64,000 nucleotides of DNA. It comes from Xiphias gladius. Its lineage: Eukaryota > Chordata > Actinopteri > Istiophoriformes > Xiphiidae. The notes below the pieces were generated by a model that was not told the DNA's origin, did no database searches, and was given only the letters and a program-made list of their open reading frames with translations. Each line of letters opens with the position of its first letter. The stretch's first letter is position 1. Both the position numbers and the translations under genes were made by a program. Below, piece after piece: positions 47,815 through 61,900 of the stretch. Where the stretch lies: positions 23,610,857 to 23,674,856 of the forward strand of contig NC_053407.1 of NCBI RefSeq assembly GCF_016859285.1. Direction: 5' to 3'.

Positions 47815-48075
47815 CCAACACTGCAACTAACAACTATTTTATATATTGATTCATCTGCTTATTATTTACTTGACTAATCAATTTGTCTGTAAAATGTCAG
47901 AAAAGAGTGAAAAATGGTCATAAGTTTGACAAGAAGTTTGAAGACGACAAATTATAAATTGTTTTTTTGTCCGACCAGTAGTCGGAACCCAAAGGTATTC
48001 AGTTCGCTATCGCATAAGACAGAAGCTGCTACCAGGGGATCGACAAATCGATTAATCGACTAAAGGTTTAAGCTC
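47815..48075. repeat. dispersed ATTAATC-ended repeat copy
   Basis: Runs from 'ctgcaactaacaactatttt' through 'aaaatgtcagaaaagagtg' to 'cgacaaatcgattaatcgac'. It is the best-preserved member of the family in this window. Confidence 0.6.
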
Positions 48076-49949
48076 CACATTTAATAACTTTAAAACTGAT
48101 AAGGAAAGGTCACTGAGTTGATTTCACATCAGACACACTCAGTGTTACGGAAACGAGGGGGGGGGTTTGACATCCCATCATTGTCCAGGTAAATTCGGTT
48201 TCAGCAGTCTTACCTCCAGGTGTCAATGTTTGCAACACAAAAGTTCAAGTGGTTTTGGGTGGCATTTATGGCTTTAGCAAGAATGAGATCTAAGCTTTGG
48301 CTGATTGCATGTGCAATATGGCAACCCCGCCCCACCCCCACACCCCAACACCCCCACAGAGCTGGAAAGGTTTGTTCTCTGCCCAAACCTCAACACAACT
48401 GACCCTACAGTAAACCTTCAATTCCCCCCTCTCTAAATACGGTCTGTTCTCATTTTGTTTCAGCTACCTCAGTCACCGCAGAACATGAAATTTTAATAAA
48501 ATTCAAGAGTTAACTGAAAAAAAACAAAAAAAGAACATTTGGCATAAAAAGAATCAGATATTAAACTCACACTCTGATGTGACTGAATGACCCAACAGTG
48601 GAGCCAAGCCGTAGATACCGTCCTGTTACGGTGGAGACACCTCCAGATTCATTCATGACTTCGTTCGTCCGTTCGTTACTGTGCTGTATGTGAGCGAACA
48701 GGTCTCCGTCAGAGGGAAACTGAGCACAGCTTTCCATCAGTGTGATTGTCGTGGATCTGTTCATTAGAGTGCCGCAGTTTTCTCAGTACCTCATTTCACA
48801 AAAAAAGATCTTGAGAACAATCTAGAGTTCATAATCGTGTTACCCTAAAGAAATAACACCAGTGATAACAAAACATCTACAAAAGAAACACCCAAACTAT
48901 ATCTCATATATCATGTATAGTATCAGCAGTTAAATACCTAGAATATGGTACATATTGATTTATTTTTTTTAACAACTCATTCTTTTCAAGAACAAAGCCT
49001 GAGAGGAGAGAACGGCCTTGGCTGGTTTTCCTCTCTTCTCTGTGTCTGAGGGAGGATCTCAAGCGGACCTCCAGTCTCAGTGTTTCCAGGAATGAGGAAC
49101 CTGAACTGTAAATGAAAAGCTGATATTGTCTCCCACTTGTAAACAATGTATCAAAAATCTGGGACCAAACCTAAGAAACGTGTGCTATAAACTGTGAAAA
49201 ATGCATGGGAATCCATAGACAAAGAACGTGTCATTTTAACTGAACATAACAGAAATGTGTCAAAGCTTAATTTTAACCGCTGCTTTTCAAAACTGCAGCC
49301 AAAGACCGAAAAGCAGTGGACAATGAACGGAATCCAGATCAGTCATTACATCTACAGAAACTGCTCCAAATACTCTCCATTTTCTCATCTGCAGTGATGC
49401 GACTGCACAGCCCAGGACGAAGCACATTTACAGTGGCGGACATGTTCCTGACACTCATCTCTTGTCTTCTAAGACAAAGTGCAGCTGAGAAAATGGAAAC
49501 TGCTGTCGACTGCAGGTCAAGAGCCTATCTACTTCCCTGGTCACCTATGTCCCTCCTTCCACTACTCGACCTCTCTTTGATTCAGCTTTTTCGTCCCCCC
49601 CCCCCCCGTCACTCAACATCTGAAGAAAATGTATAAATAAAACAAACATGTATCTCGTCTATTATAATTCCCCAAATGTTCTTAAAAAATAGAATGAGGT
49701 AAATCCCTGTAGTATGACAAAAACGTGACAATGCACCAAATGAAAATTGCCCCTTCCACCCCTCGCCTCTGCTGGATGACTACTTGCTTCATGTAGGCAC
49801 ACAACAGCACATGCGTGTCCATCTGTTTGTCTCCTGCAATCTTCTCATTTTTTCCTATCAAACCTGGTCCTTTTTCCTTCAGCAGCTGCTGACTGACTGG
49901 CTGGCTCCGACCCACCAACACCCCCCCACCACCCACCCACCCCCCACCC

Positions 49950-52900
49950 TCAGGACTTCCTCTGCCGCAGTGTCTCGGAGCTGCCGTTCAGTTTGCTGCG
50001 CCCAGAGGGGGTGGTTGTGCTGCCGTTGCCCAGAAGGCGGTCCCGGTCAGCAGGGACTTCCTGTTTGCGTCGACGGGTCTCTTTGTAGCGGAGCGTGATG
50101 TCACTGTGAGAGGAAAGAAGGAAAATAGACATGCTATTAATAGAATATCAGCAACAGGAACACTTCTTCCCAACTAGTTTCTGTTCTGCTCACTTTTATT
50201 TTCTCAATGTCTTTTCTCACAGAGGCCTCCTTTAAACGGTTTATTGGAAAAGCTGCAACATGTTCCTGAGATTTCAATGTCCATTTCTAAGCTAAACAGC
50301 TACCTATTATTACACTGGTCCATATTTTTAGACCTCATCCCTTTAAGAAAAATAACAATGATTATTTTGTTAGAAAGAAACATCTCCCATGAGTTGTAGA
50401 CCAAGGTTTGCTGTCAAAGCCTCAAAATAATCATCTGTTCGTCTTATTACAGTGATTTTTGCTATGCAGTACAGAAAGAGATAGACATTTATCTTATAAT
50501 ATATCTAGAGCCCCCTCCTACCATATTTCAGGTTTTAAGAAAGACATATCAAAAGAAATACTCAAAATGCTCAATGAGAAAACCAGATTAGTTACAGAAG
50601 CTACTGCCGCTTGGAAAAGGGGGGCCAGACTTCGGTTGAGACTATATATAATTCACCTACCTCAGTTAAATGCCAACTGTCTGGCACTTTCCCCTGTAGT
50701 GATGGAGATGTTAATTTGTAAGCATCAAATGTCACATCCAGTGTATTAAGGGGGGGAATATTTAACAAGAAATTGCTGATTTTACTTGAGCTCATATTGC
50801 TCTACAGCTTTCTATATAATCAACCAAAATGGCTAATGTGGGTATGTCATACATTTGTTAACAGAGGACAATTCAAAATCCTGGTTATTTGTGTGTCCCG
50901 GATCAAAAATCTGGCAACAAGAACAGCAGCAATCAGTGACACTGAGAAAAGGGGGCCTCCCAAGCACACTTAATGTTGGAGCACCAAAACATGAAGGCCT
51001 TTATATTGGTAGTCAACTTCTTATAATGAGTGACTGGCTCCCACATTCAATTTTTGGCTTCCGTGCACCAATTTGGTTTTAGCAACATCTGAATCAGCAC
51101 CTTGTGACAGCTGGTGGGTTGTTTAGTCCCTGTCAATCAAATCTGATCAAACCACAGAGGCCTGATGAGGCAGATTAGCTGAGTTTGAGCATCAAACCCT
51201 TAATAAAGATGCTTTTAAACTCTTGAGTTTTGCTTATTGAGTCATAAATATATAATGTTAGAAAAATACTTAAGATATGAAGCCAACTTTTCCAGGGCTT
51301 TAAGTCAAACAGCACCCTAATACTCACCTTTGTCTGATTATAAAGTGGAGTATTAAATGAGGGAGAGGAATATGACACACCTGAACTTGTCCAACTGGGT
51401 TAAATAGTACTTGCAGATAATTCCTTCCCATTTCTACTTGTCTCGTTCTGCTTGTAGTGGCAGACGAGCTGGGTTTTCTGCAGCTGAATAACTTTGATCG
51501 AGGAGACTGTCAGTGAAAGTAAGTATATTATATTACGGTATATTCAAAGAAAGTGATGGTCGAAATGCTTCTCTGAATGATCCTTTGTGGCAAAGCTGAC
51601 TTGTCTGTAACCAAAGAAGGCTAAAACAAACTATGGAAAGTATTTGCAAATACGATTTCACCCAGGTCTGAGCAACTACGACGTGGCATGCTTTAACGTC
51701 TGTACTGTATGACTGGAGGGAGGTGCACCATGAGAAGTGGTGGAGCTGATCTGATTGGCTCTCATCAAATGATGGGCAGTTTAGTCGGAGGGGCCGGCGT
51801 GCTGAGTGGGACATAATGTGTGTGGGGTGAGCAAACAGTTCCTCTATGTCTCATTCAATGAGCCCTTGTGTCTCCTGTCTATCACTTCTACACTGCCAGC
51901 ACGAGCAGGCTGTCTTCTGAAACGCTTAACTGACTGCAAATGCGAATAAAAATGATGTGAAGGAAACACTAAAAAAATGAAGATGATAAAAATGCACCAC
52001 AGCAAAAGTGCCATGCGTGAGATGGATCCATGTGGAGCGACATCTGTATTGTCAAAAGGATCCCAAAGATCCTCTGGATATAATTAAGGATCCAAATAGT
52101 GATGTATTAGAGAAAAAATACAAGATACAACACTGCTGATAGGGGGCAGTGGATGGAGCCAAGTGCCTCTCTCCTATACCTACCTCACTGGACATGGACA
52201 TTACTGCTGAGCATGAGCGGGAAGGAGTGGGAGGTTTAGGGAAGGAGAGAGGGAGAAAGGGAGGGAGGACGGGGGAGGCAAAGAAGGGGGAGAAAACAGA
52301 CAAGAAGCTTAACATGCTGGGGCAGGGCTATGCTTAACAGGCAAAGTACTCAACAAACCAAAAGGAACCTAAATCATGTCGCTGCATGAGGTCATGAGGA
52401 AAAAACAAAATCAAATACAGGACCACTTGCTAAAACTCAGGTTTTAGCAACTATTTATTAAAACTGCACAAGCTGGTGTTACGTGACTGCAAAACAGCTC
52501 AATCAACTCCTCCCTTCTTTGGTATGCGCTCCTGTTTTTTACACCCAGTCAGAGAACAAGCAGGCTTGTCCATGCTTTTGCATGGCTCTTACAATCTAAA
52601 CTAACAACACAGCTGAAAACAAATCTGGATTATTAAATTTCATGGTTGCAGACCATTTTTGTAATTTATTTTTGATTTTTGCAAAAAGATTATTTGCACC
52701 AAAATAATTTCTTCACTCGGATGAACACAGGGTTTTATAATTTGTTTTAAGCATCCATGTCTTACATGTGTGAAGTAGCTTTGTAACTAATTTTGTCTTA
52801 ATTCCCAGTTATAACCCCAATTTCCCCATTTACTCCTACCCTCTGCTTACCGGATGAAAAACCGCCACAGAGTCCAGGTAAAGATGAGGAGGATTCCTAA

Positions 52901-55900
52901 TAACCAGCACTGCATAATGAAGAAGGGGATGGGCAGCAAGATGGTGTTGGGGTCATACTTGACCACTATGAGGAACTCAGTCACTGTGATTGCTGCCACC
53001 AGCCACGCCTGCTGGCCAAGCTTCTTGTGGAACTTCCTGATGGGAATATTACATAAGGTCTTGTTATGGAGAAGTAATGTAACTGGGAGGATGTTTTTAA
53101 ATACAGTGCATATTAAATCGTAACAGCACTCAAGGTCAGTGTGGCTCATACAGCTGCATGAAGCTTTCTACACAATGCTCTATATACACAGAAAGAAAAT
53201 AGCTAGTCTGTAAGCTGCCTGAAAGTTACAGCACAGTTATACCCATCAATTAAGACAAGGCTGCTGGGAGGCAACACATAATGCAAAGCTAACTGGTACA
53301 TTTACTCACCAGTTTCCCACCATTGCCGACTGAAACCCAGTCATTATGCTACAGTAAGCTTCACTGAACTGTTCTGGATGGATTCTGTTACTAGTAATGC
53401 CATCGATGGAGTGATAGTGGGCGTGACAACGGAAGACTTTCCTTAAAGATTACCTTAAAAATATTACCAAAAATCCTTTGGCCTGTGCTGTCAATTATTA
53501 AAGACAATGCAACAGTGCTTGCATATTTGTCAGGCGGGCAGAAATGCTTGCTTTCTCTAGGCGGATGTGATAAGAAGCTAACACTGTCAGTCAGGTAAAA
53601 TACACTCACTCCTTAAGTGTGTCTGAGGGTTTGCCGACAACAACCTCAAAGGCAGCGCATTCTGATACATGATTTGTCTCTTAGCACTAAACTGGATATA
53701 AGAGTTTAATGAGTTTTAATGTCCTACAATGACCACCAGCACAGATTCAACGTCCACATACAGTAACTATCAGTGAAAACATCCCTTTGCAGGTTGGATT
53801 TATGGGAATTATCAGTGCTGTCAGAACAACACACAGCGACCAGTTGTTTAATGGGCCTATGTATTCCCTCCCTCTCACTATGGTGTCGCTTATTTTCTTC
53901 TTTTCTGCGTGAAAATTTAGCGCTACCATCCAATCAGACATGGAGGAAAGTCAGCAGCAAACACGTCATCTAAACCTGGTTTATATAACAGTGACATTAT
54001 GCGTTACACGGTGCATTATGAAAACTGAATGTCAGCAAGTACTTTACACAATACTTGAAATACATCTGTGTTATGAATCACTGCTCCAGTTACTGTCTGC
54101 CTAATCCTAAGTGTCGCTCACTGTATTTGTACATGTGATCAACCTCTACTTCAGTCCAACCCCTGCCCTCTCCAGCAGTCAACTTCACGCTGCTGCTACT
54201 CACGGGTCGTCCATGAAGTCGTAGATCTCCCTCATGGCTACGCCTCCCACGTTGACAAAAAAGACCAGGCGGAGCAGCACCAGGTAGTGTTCAGGAGGCA
54301 TCCACAAGACGAATTTCAGGTAGAAGGTGTTCAGTTCTGCCAGGAGGAACTGGGGAGGGAAAAGACAAAATAACACGCATCTCATATCCTGGAGCAATGA
54401 AATCATAATTGAGTAGAATAAAACAGAAGAGGACACCTTTTACATCCTGTACCAATTACTTAGTCATATTTACATTTGTGGGTGCAAACTCATCATGTTT
54501 TTATACATTAAAAATTATTATAAAATATAATTCTATCTGTTAATTGAATATTAATTATAAAATAATTATTCTATTAATTGTATATTAAAATTATGTTAGT
54601 AAAGGGAGAACACAACTATTACTGATATTAAAAGTTCATAATCTGATCACTTTTCCAAATAGTTGTTGATTATTTACTCTGTAAAATGTAAAAAAACGGA
54701 ATCGATATTCATCTGAACAAGTCTTAAAATCTTATATAAGCCTGTAACATAACCAACAATCAAAAATGTAATCAGACTACATTACTGAGCTATATTTAAG
54801 ACTTTGTGAAATTAATTCAGCTTGCAGAAATGATGGCAAAAAAAAGCTGAATAAAAAAAGGAATAGGTTTGGGGACAGGAATTGTGTAGTGGTGACTCTT
54901 TTTAGAGTCTATTCTCTTTGTCTCTCAGTGTGTATGTTTCGTTTATAAGTCAACATTTGGGTTATGAAGTTTAAGTAATGTGGGCTCATTCTTGGTAATG
55001 TGGAGTATGTTGAAGATATGTATGGTGAGGTTACATGTTTAATTTTAATATTTTCAATTCAACAGTATTGTAATCTTATTCTTTGTTGCCCCAGAGTCCC
55101 CTTTTTTAAGTCAATAAAATAAAGGATAATTCTTACCATAAAGATTATGCCTAACACAGCAAGCCAGCGACGAAGGTTTGAAGCAGGCTTCCACTCAAAC
55201 TTCACCCAACTGTACGGTGTAAACTGGAATGCTATACGCTTTATCTTCCCCCTGGGAGGCACACGGCAGAGATACGGTTAGAAATGAACATAAGCAAACT
55301 TCTAACACAGAAATGTTTATACTTTTGTAATTAAAGGGGCAATACCAACCCGCTAATTATAGTTATTTCAAAGGTCAAAGTAGAAGTTCTGTCAAAAAAC
55401 TAGACAATATATTTAAGCATGAACATTATACCCTATATCTGTCACACAACAGAGACACTTAATGTTAAGGAAATATATTTGTGAGTGTAAAGTCGTACTT
55501 GTACGTAGGAATGTTCCACAGGCCCTGCCACTGGTAGGGCTTCATTGACAACCAGGCCAGGGTCTTCATACCACAGTAGATCCCCAAGCCATTACACACC
55601 AACACATCCATGATCCACTAGGGAGAGAAATCATAACAATTTTAATCAAAGGGTAAAAAAGGCCATAGTAACGCTCCTACACAAGCTTGACCCACTTACA
55701 CAGGTTTGTTAGATCACACCTTTTCTTAAGACTGTGTGGGTGCATAAAGATCGAGCTTGACCTAAATCTCCCTGACACGCCTATTAGTTATGTTGCAGCC
55801 TATGGAGAGGTAAAGCCCACACTTTATCATTCCTTTAAGACTGTGGAGTTTGGTGACCTCAGAAAAAAAAAAATCCCAGCATAGCTCCTCATACCTTAAA

Positions 55901-58900
55901 CCTGACAAGAGGTTTGTCCGAATGGAATCATTGTGCATGTACATCCTCTGAGGCAAAATAACCTTTTGTTTTGAGAATAGTTGCTCCATTTTAAACAGTG
56001 TATATATAGTAGATATTCACGGTATATTCTACATGCAGCCTATAAACATGTACTGTAATCCATATTTACAGTAAATAAGCAGTTGTTTGTCTAACAACTT
56101 AAGTAACCGCCCTTACTTCCTACTAACACGGTCTACTTAATATGTTTTTACAGTCAACAGTTTATCCTTATATAATACCTCAACTATTCGTCTGTTGTTT
56201 AAACTATATTTGGTTGTTTTCTTGCAGTATTCACTTGGTTTCCCCTGCTATCGCTTGTGTTGCTTAGACCGCAGAGTTACCCACTGGTATAATACACAGT
56301 TCTTATCATACAAACAAATGGCAATTTAATTGATATCATAAATCTCAATAGCAAAAGTGAAACGGCTTTAATAAAGCACCAGCAAGCTTCAGGTACCAAG
56401 ATATTAAAAAAAAAAAAAAAAAAAAAAATCACGATGCTTCCCCAACTCTTAAAGTAGGACACTACTACACACTGTCCTCATCATTTTCTCGGTATTAGAT
56501 TCGTCTTGAGGGAACACATGTTGTTCTTACTGTCTAACTGCAAACCACTGTCTCATTGCGGACCACTCCATAATAACCGAAGAAGTGTGAAAGTGTGTAG
56601 CACAGTAGCATGTAAGCAAAGAAGAAGAAAGGCATTATGTGTACTCACATGGTCCCACCAGCACTCAGAGAAGTTAGGTAACTGGTGTTCCAGGCTGTAT
56701 TCCAGGAATTCAAACATGACACTGATTATCATACACATCCACCAATCCCGGATCATCAGAGTCTGAGGAAGAAAAATAGAGCAAAAGGGGAGGGTGAGTA
56801 GGAGGAGGTCAGGCAGATACCATAGAAAGAAAAACTTGATATTGCACTTTGCTGAAAATTGAAACAGAGCACACTGGTGCTTCTCAATGTGTTTCACACA
56901 ACAGCAGACTGAAGACCTGGGTTATCAATTTATTATAGAAAAGACCGATCAAGGACAGCTTTTTTTTTTTAAACATACGGATCCACCACTCGTTGTGAGA
57001 TATTGAGTTGAAATTGAGATTCTTTCAATTATCCATCCGGATTCTTTATTTGTAAATTTATAGGTTTTATCCCAGTATTGTAATAACATATGAGTTGGCA
57101 CTCATATGATTTAGGTGCTTGGGAATCGCAGTGGGTCAGATTTATGAAAATCTTTTCCTCTTAATATATTAAATATTAAATGTAATTATTGTTTTCAGTC
57201 TGTGCATGTCAACAGGATTGACAGCTGTAAATAGACTTTACTTGCTCAACTGCTCTGATGACGAAGCAAATGGAAAGTTGGTCTGGTTTTTGTTTGACCA
57301 GTTGAAATGGTGACAGGCTGTTCTTTACACAGTCACTGGACAATAACAGTCTAGTTGAGGCCAGTACGTTGTGAGTGCATTCTAGGTGTACAGTGTTCAG
57401 TCGTGTTCAGTGTGTTAGGCAGCCTACTCCATACTTACCTTGATATACCATCCCAGGAAGTGCGCTGGAACAAAGCCATCCATCTTGTCCTTTAGAAACA
57501 AACCAGCATGTTGAATTAACATCTTCTCGTCATAAAAAATACCCTCAAGCTTCTATTTATCTTGTCAAATTCAATCCTAACACACAATTACCATACAGGA
57601 AGGTAGCTCTTTTTCACACCTGTTACATCAACAAGCTCAGCTTTAGCTTTGTTAAATTGCATGTCACTTTGTCAGCTGCTGAATGTCAAAGCAAAAACAT
57701 GGCATGGTAGTGCATTGTCTCTGGTGTAACTCAGCGTGAAAAGAAAAAAAAATAATAAAACATATCCATGATACACTCTTAACTAAAGCTGCAACAATTA
57801 GTTGATTACTCAATTAGTCAATGGGCAGAAAAGTACTCAACAACAAAATCTGATAATCAGTTAATTATTTTGTTCATTTTTTAAGCAAAAATGCCAAAGC
57901 AATTCTCTCTGGTTGCAGCTTCTCAAATGTGAGGATTTGATGAGTTTTTTTAATAGCATCCTTCAACCACAAAGCATTTCTATTCATTCATCCCTGCCTG
58001 GTGGTTTAGCACATTTTAGTTTATTATGTTCTTTTACATACAAATCCATATCTGTCTTATGCTCAATAAAATTTTATTTCTAAATATCTGGTCATAATTT
58101 GACATTTTGAAAAGGCTTTAATTTAGTGGTGGCTACAGTGGTTTGACCCACTCTGAGAAGCTGAAATCAGTCCAACAGTAGAGTTAGGGCCCGATCGTGG
58201 CGGCGGCAGCAGACTCTCCCGCCAGGGGGAGAAGAAGGCCTGGTTCTAACTGAAGGACTAGTTAAACTGCATCAGACACAAGCTGCACACAGGCACACTA
58301 AGTGTGTTTGCGTGTGTATGCATGAGTGAGAAAGAGACCAAAAAAATAATAAAACATATCCATGATACACTCTTAACTAAAGCTGCAACAATTAGTTGAT
58401 TACTCAATTAGTCAATGGGCAGAAAAGTACTCAACAACAAAATCTGATAATCAGTTAATTATTTTGTTCATTTTTTAAGCAAAAATGCCAAAGCAATTCT
58501 CTCTGGTTGCAGCTTCTCAAATGTGAGGATTTGATGAGTTTTTTTTAATAGCATCCTTCAACCACAAAGCATTTCTATTCATTCATCCCTGCCTGGTGGT
58601 TTAGCACATTTTAGTTTATTATGTTCTTTTACATACAAATCCATATCTGTCTTATGCTCAATAAAATTTTATTTCTAAATATCTGGTCATAATTTGACAT
58701 TTTGAAAAGGCTTTAATTTAGAGGTGGCTACAGTGGTTTGACCCACTCTGAGAAGCTGAAATCAGTCCAACAGTAGAGTTAGGGCCCGATCATGGCGGCG
58801 GCAGCAGACTCTCCCGCCAGGGGGAGAAGAAGGCCTGGTTCTAACTGAAGGACTAGTTAAACTGCATCAGACACAAGCTGCACACAGGCACACTAAGTGT

Positions 58901-61900
58901 GTTTGCGTGTGTATGCATGAGTGAGAAAGAGACCAAAAAAAAAAAAAAGCAAAGGAGAAAGAGACAGGGAAGGAGAACTAAGGGAGAGCGAGTGTGTGAA
59001 TTGGCGAGTGAAAGGAACAAAAAAAAAGGGAAAGAGAGGATTCTCTCAATTTCACAGTAGTGCAGAGGGATGTGTTCAGACTCAGTAAGGCAGCCACAAT
59101 ATTCAAGATCTGGGTCGTTTCCTTACTAATAATAGGTCAGAAATTTCATTTCTCTGAAGGTGGCCTCTTACAAGGGAGTTTTCAGCAGAAATACGTAGCT
59201 GTCACCCCAATGAGTCATACAAACCCTAAAAAACTGAAAAGAAGGGGTGTACGGATGACAGACAATAAAATACGACAGAATGAATCAAATAGTCTCACCC
59301 AGATGTTGTGGAAGGGGTCAGTGGTGTTGCCTGGGTCATAGATGAGGCAGTTGCCTCCATAGTCGCGCTCTGGGAGGGGTACCCCCAGTTTGGGGTCAAT
59401 GTACTTCATGAACTGTCGTCCATCATGCACAGTCTGGATAACAGGGTTAACAGGAGAAGCACAGAAACTGTCAGCACTTATTCTCCCTGAAAAAGTAGGT
59501 TCATGGAGACACAGAGCCCATATTGAGAGCACAAGAAAAATGTTGCAGTTTGATTTTTTTTAGTTCATCATTAAAGAAAACCGATATATTCAGCATATTG
59601 AAATGCTTTCAAATAAACAGATGCTGTAGTTAATCATACTGTCAACATCTCAGCTCCACAAATCATGATTTCTAATCATTTTGATTATCAACCATGATTA
59701 ACAAAAAAAAAAAAAAAGCAAGAATCATTTTTGCTGAAAACTACAAAAATAATTTCTCCATACTTTTGTTTTCACTGCATATCACTTTTACAGTGTTTGT
59801 ACAATCAGTTTCAAGTGCATCTGTGCAACTGGGCACTCTGCATTCTTTAGAAAGTTTTTTTCAGTTAATTATACATTTTTGTGGCATAAAATAGGAGTTT
59901 TTAATGCTTTCACCAAGCTGCAATTTAAATTTTTTCTTGCATAAGTCAAGAAGGCCTAAGTATTTAAACGGCTTTAACAGCGTCCGGGCCTGTGGAGATA
60001 TAGTTTGCCAGCTGTATGGTTTTACTACTTTAGGTTGTGACTCAGCAATAGACATTTTAATTAAACCTAGAGAGAGAAAAGGGGCTTCCAGGGTTCCAGA
60101 TGTAGGATCAGATCACAGCAGAAAAAAGCACCAGTGATTGGAGCAGAACTCTCAACAAAATCCTATCTTTTGGCCAGTGTCTTAGACAAGGTTTTAAGAT
60201 TCTTTTATGGACTCCACCACATGGTTTTTCACGATGTTGCATTGCTTTGGTGCCTGGACACCACACAAGCCAAGATTTAAACCAAAGGTCAGTGTGAACT
60301 TAAAGAAAATTGACAGCTCCGTCAGAGCTCTGGTGCCGTGTTCTGGGAGCAGAGACTGCGCCACCAAAATGGTCAAGTCAAACACCCAAGAAAGATGTGC
60401 ATTCCTTGTAATTGACATACTTTCAGTGTGCATGTGATTGCTATATGGTTTTCCCTTCGGCAGTGTATTTGTATGTGCATATTTTGATGTATGCATTCCA
60501 GCTCTGGGTGTTTTAATGCGAGTGTTCCAGCCGATCGAGGCATCAATGTTATCGGTGCACCCACCTGGAATAGGATGAAGATGAGGAAGAGCTCGTAGAC
60601 AACAGTGACACAAAGCCAGAACCGCCAGTAAGCTACAGAGAGAGAGGGAGAGAGAGCAAGAGCGAGAGCGAGAGCAAGAGCGAGAGCAAGGGCGAGAGAG
60701 AGAGATGGTGATAGTTGTAGCAACAATTTATACTGGACATGAGCTGTGTCAGCATCCAAAAATAAAAAGAACACATGTTGAATTACATCTGGGAATTAAT
60801 AGGACTTCAGTCTTGGTCTCTCTGTAGTTTAAGGGGGGTAGATGAAAATTTATGTACCTGTTATACTGTCTGAAATCATACCAAAGCATTATTCTGAGAT
60901 TTGGTGGTTTTAACTTTGCAGAATTTCCCCTGAATTATATCTAAATTAAGCTGTTCGGTACACATAGATTATAGTGTGTTTTTTCTACTACCAAGGATAA
61001 AGTGAAATTCAGTAAGGTAAGTGAAAGGATTAAAATAAACTGTGGTAAAAGCCAGGGGCTATTTTAGTAGCACCTTGAACTAATTCCCCACACAAGATGA
61101 AGTTACTTTTTTAAAACTGAACTGTTACTGCTACTGTAATATCTTGTGAATTTATATTTATAAGCTCAGTTTGCTGTGACCCTCTCAGCTGGTGACCCAG
61201 TGGGAGTTGCAGGTTGTAAATCTTGAACATCCCTCCGGATCTTTTCCCAGAATGCAAACCTGTGGAGTTTCAACTTGACTGCAACAACATGAACAACAAC
61301 TGAACCTACTTGGCTGTATCAACAGATCAGAGTGTATAATGCAGTCACTCAGTACACACACAAAAACAAAACCCCCTTGTCTTTCGCTCCACAAAAGGAG
61401 GGGGCAGGAAGGCACAAGTAACAGTGGCCCAAATTCTTGCCCGGCCACTTCATACCTCCAACAACTGACAATATTCAGCGGTGTCTCCATCTGTCCTCCA
61501 CACCCTGTTATCTTACCTCCTCCTTTTCCCTCCGGAGATAGTTGTGTGGTGTGTGAGAGACGAGATGTGTCTCCTACATGAATGACCTCGTTAAAACCTT
61601 AATAGCAAACTACTTTTAAGAACTGCACTGCTTAAATGAGAGACACTTTTTTTGTGTGTAGCAGATAAAATAAATAAAGAAATAAATTTTTTAAAAAAGT
61701 ACACAGTGTGATGGTTAGGCTAATATACTCAACATGTGATACATCAACACCTAAACAGTTTGATGAAGTCTAGAAAATAATTTTAACATACTGCAGCTGA
61801 TGCTGTAATCAAAATCCACAAACAGCAAGTTTAAACTCCTGGGTAAAGAAAAAATAAAGTACCGTTTTCAATAATGATGCAGACTCATGAAAAAACTCAA

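Larger units (their letters stand above)
44763..49949. other. convergent 3' region of tmem168 and ptdss2
   Basis: No gene is supportable. The left part is tmem168 3' UTR, probably to about 45670 (AATAAA at 45649-45654). The right part is probably a long ptdss2 3' UTR on the minus strand, perhaps to about 46680 (minus-strand AATAAA at 46696-46701). Between and within lie a tRNA/SINE-like fragment, A-runs at 46320-46336 and 47465-47499, and a dispersed repeat. Confidence 0.5.
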
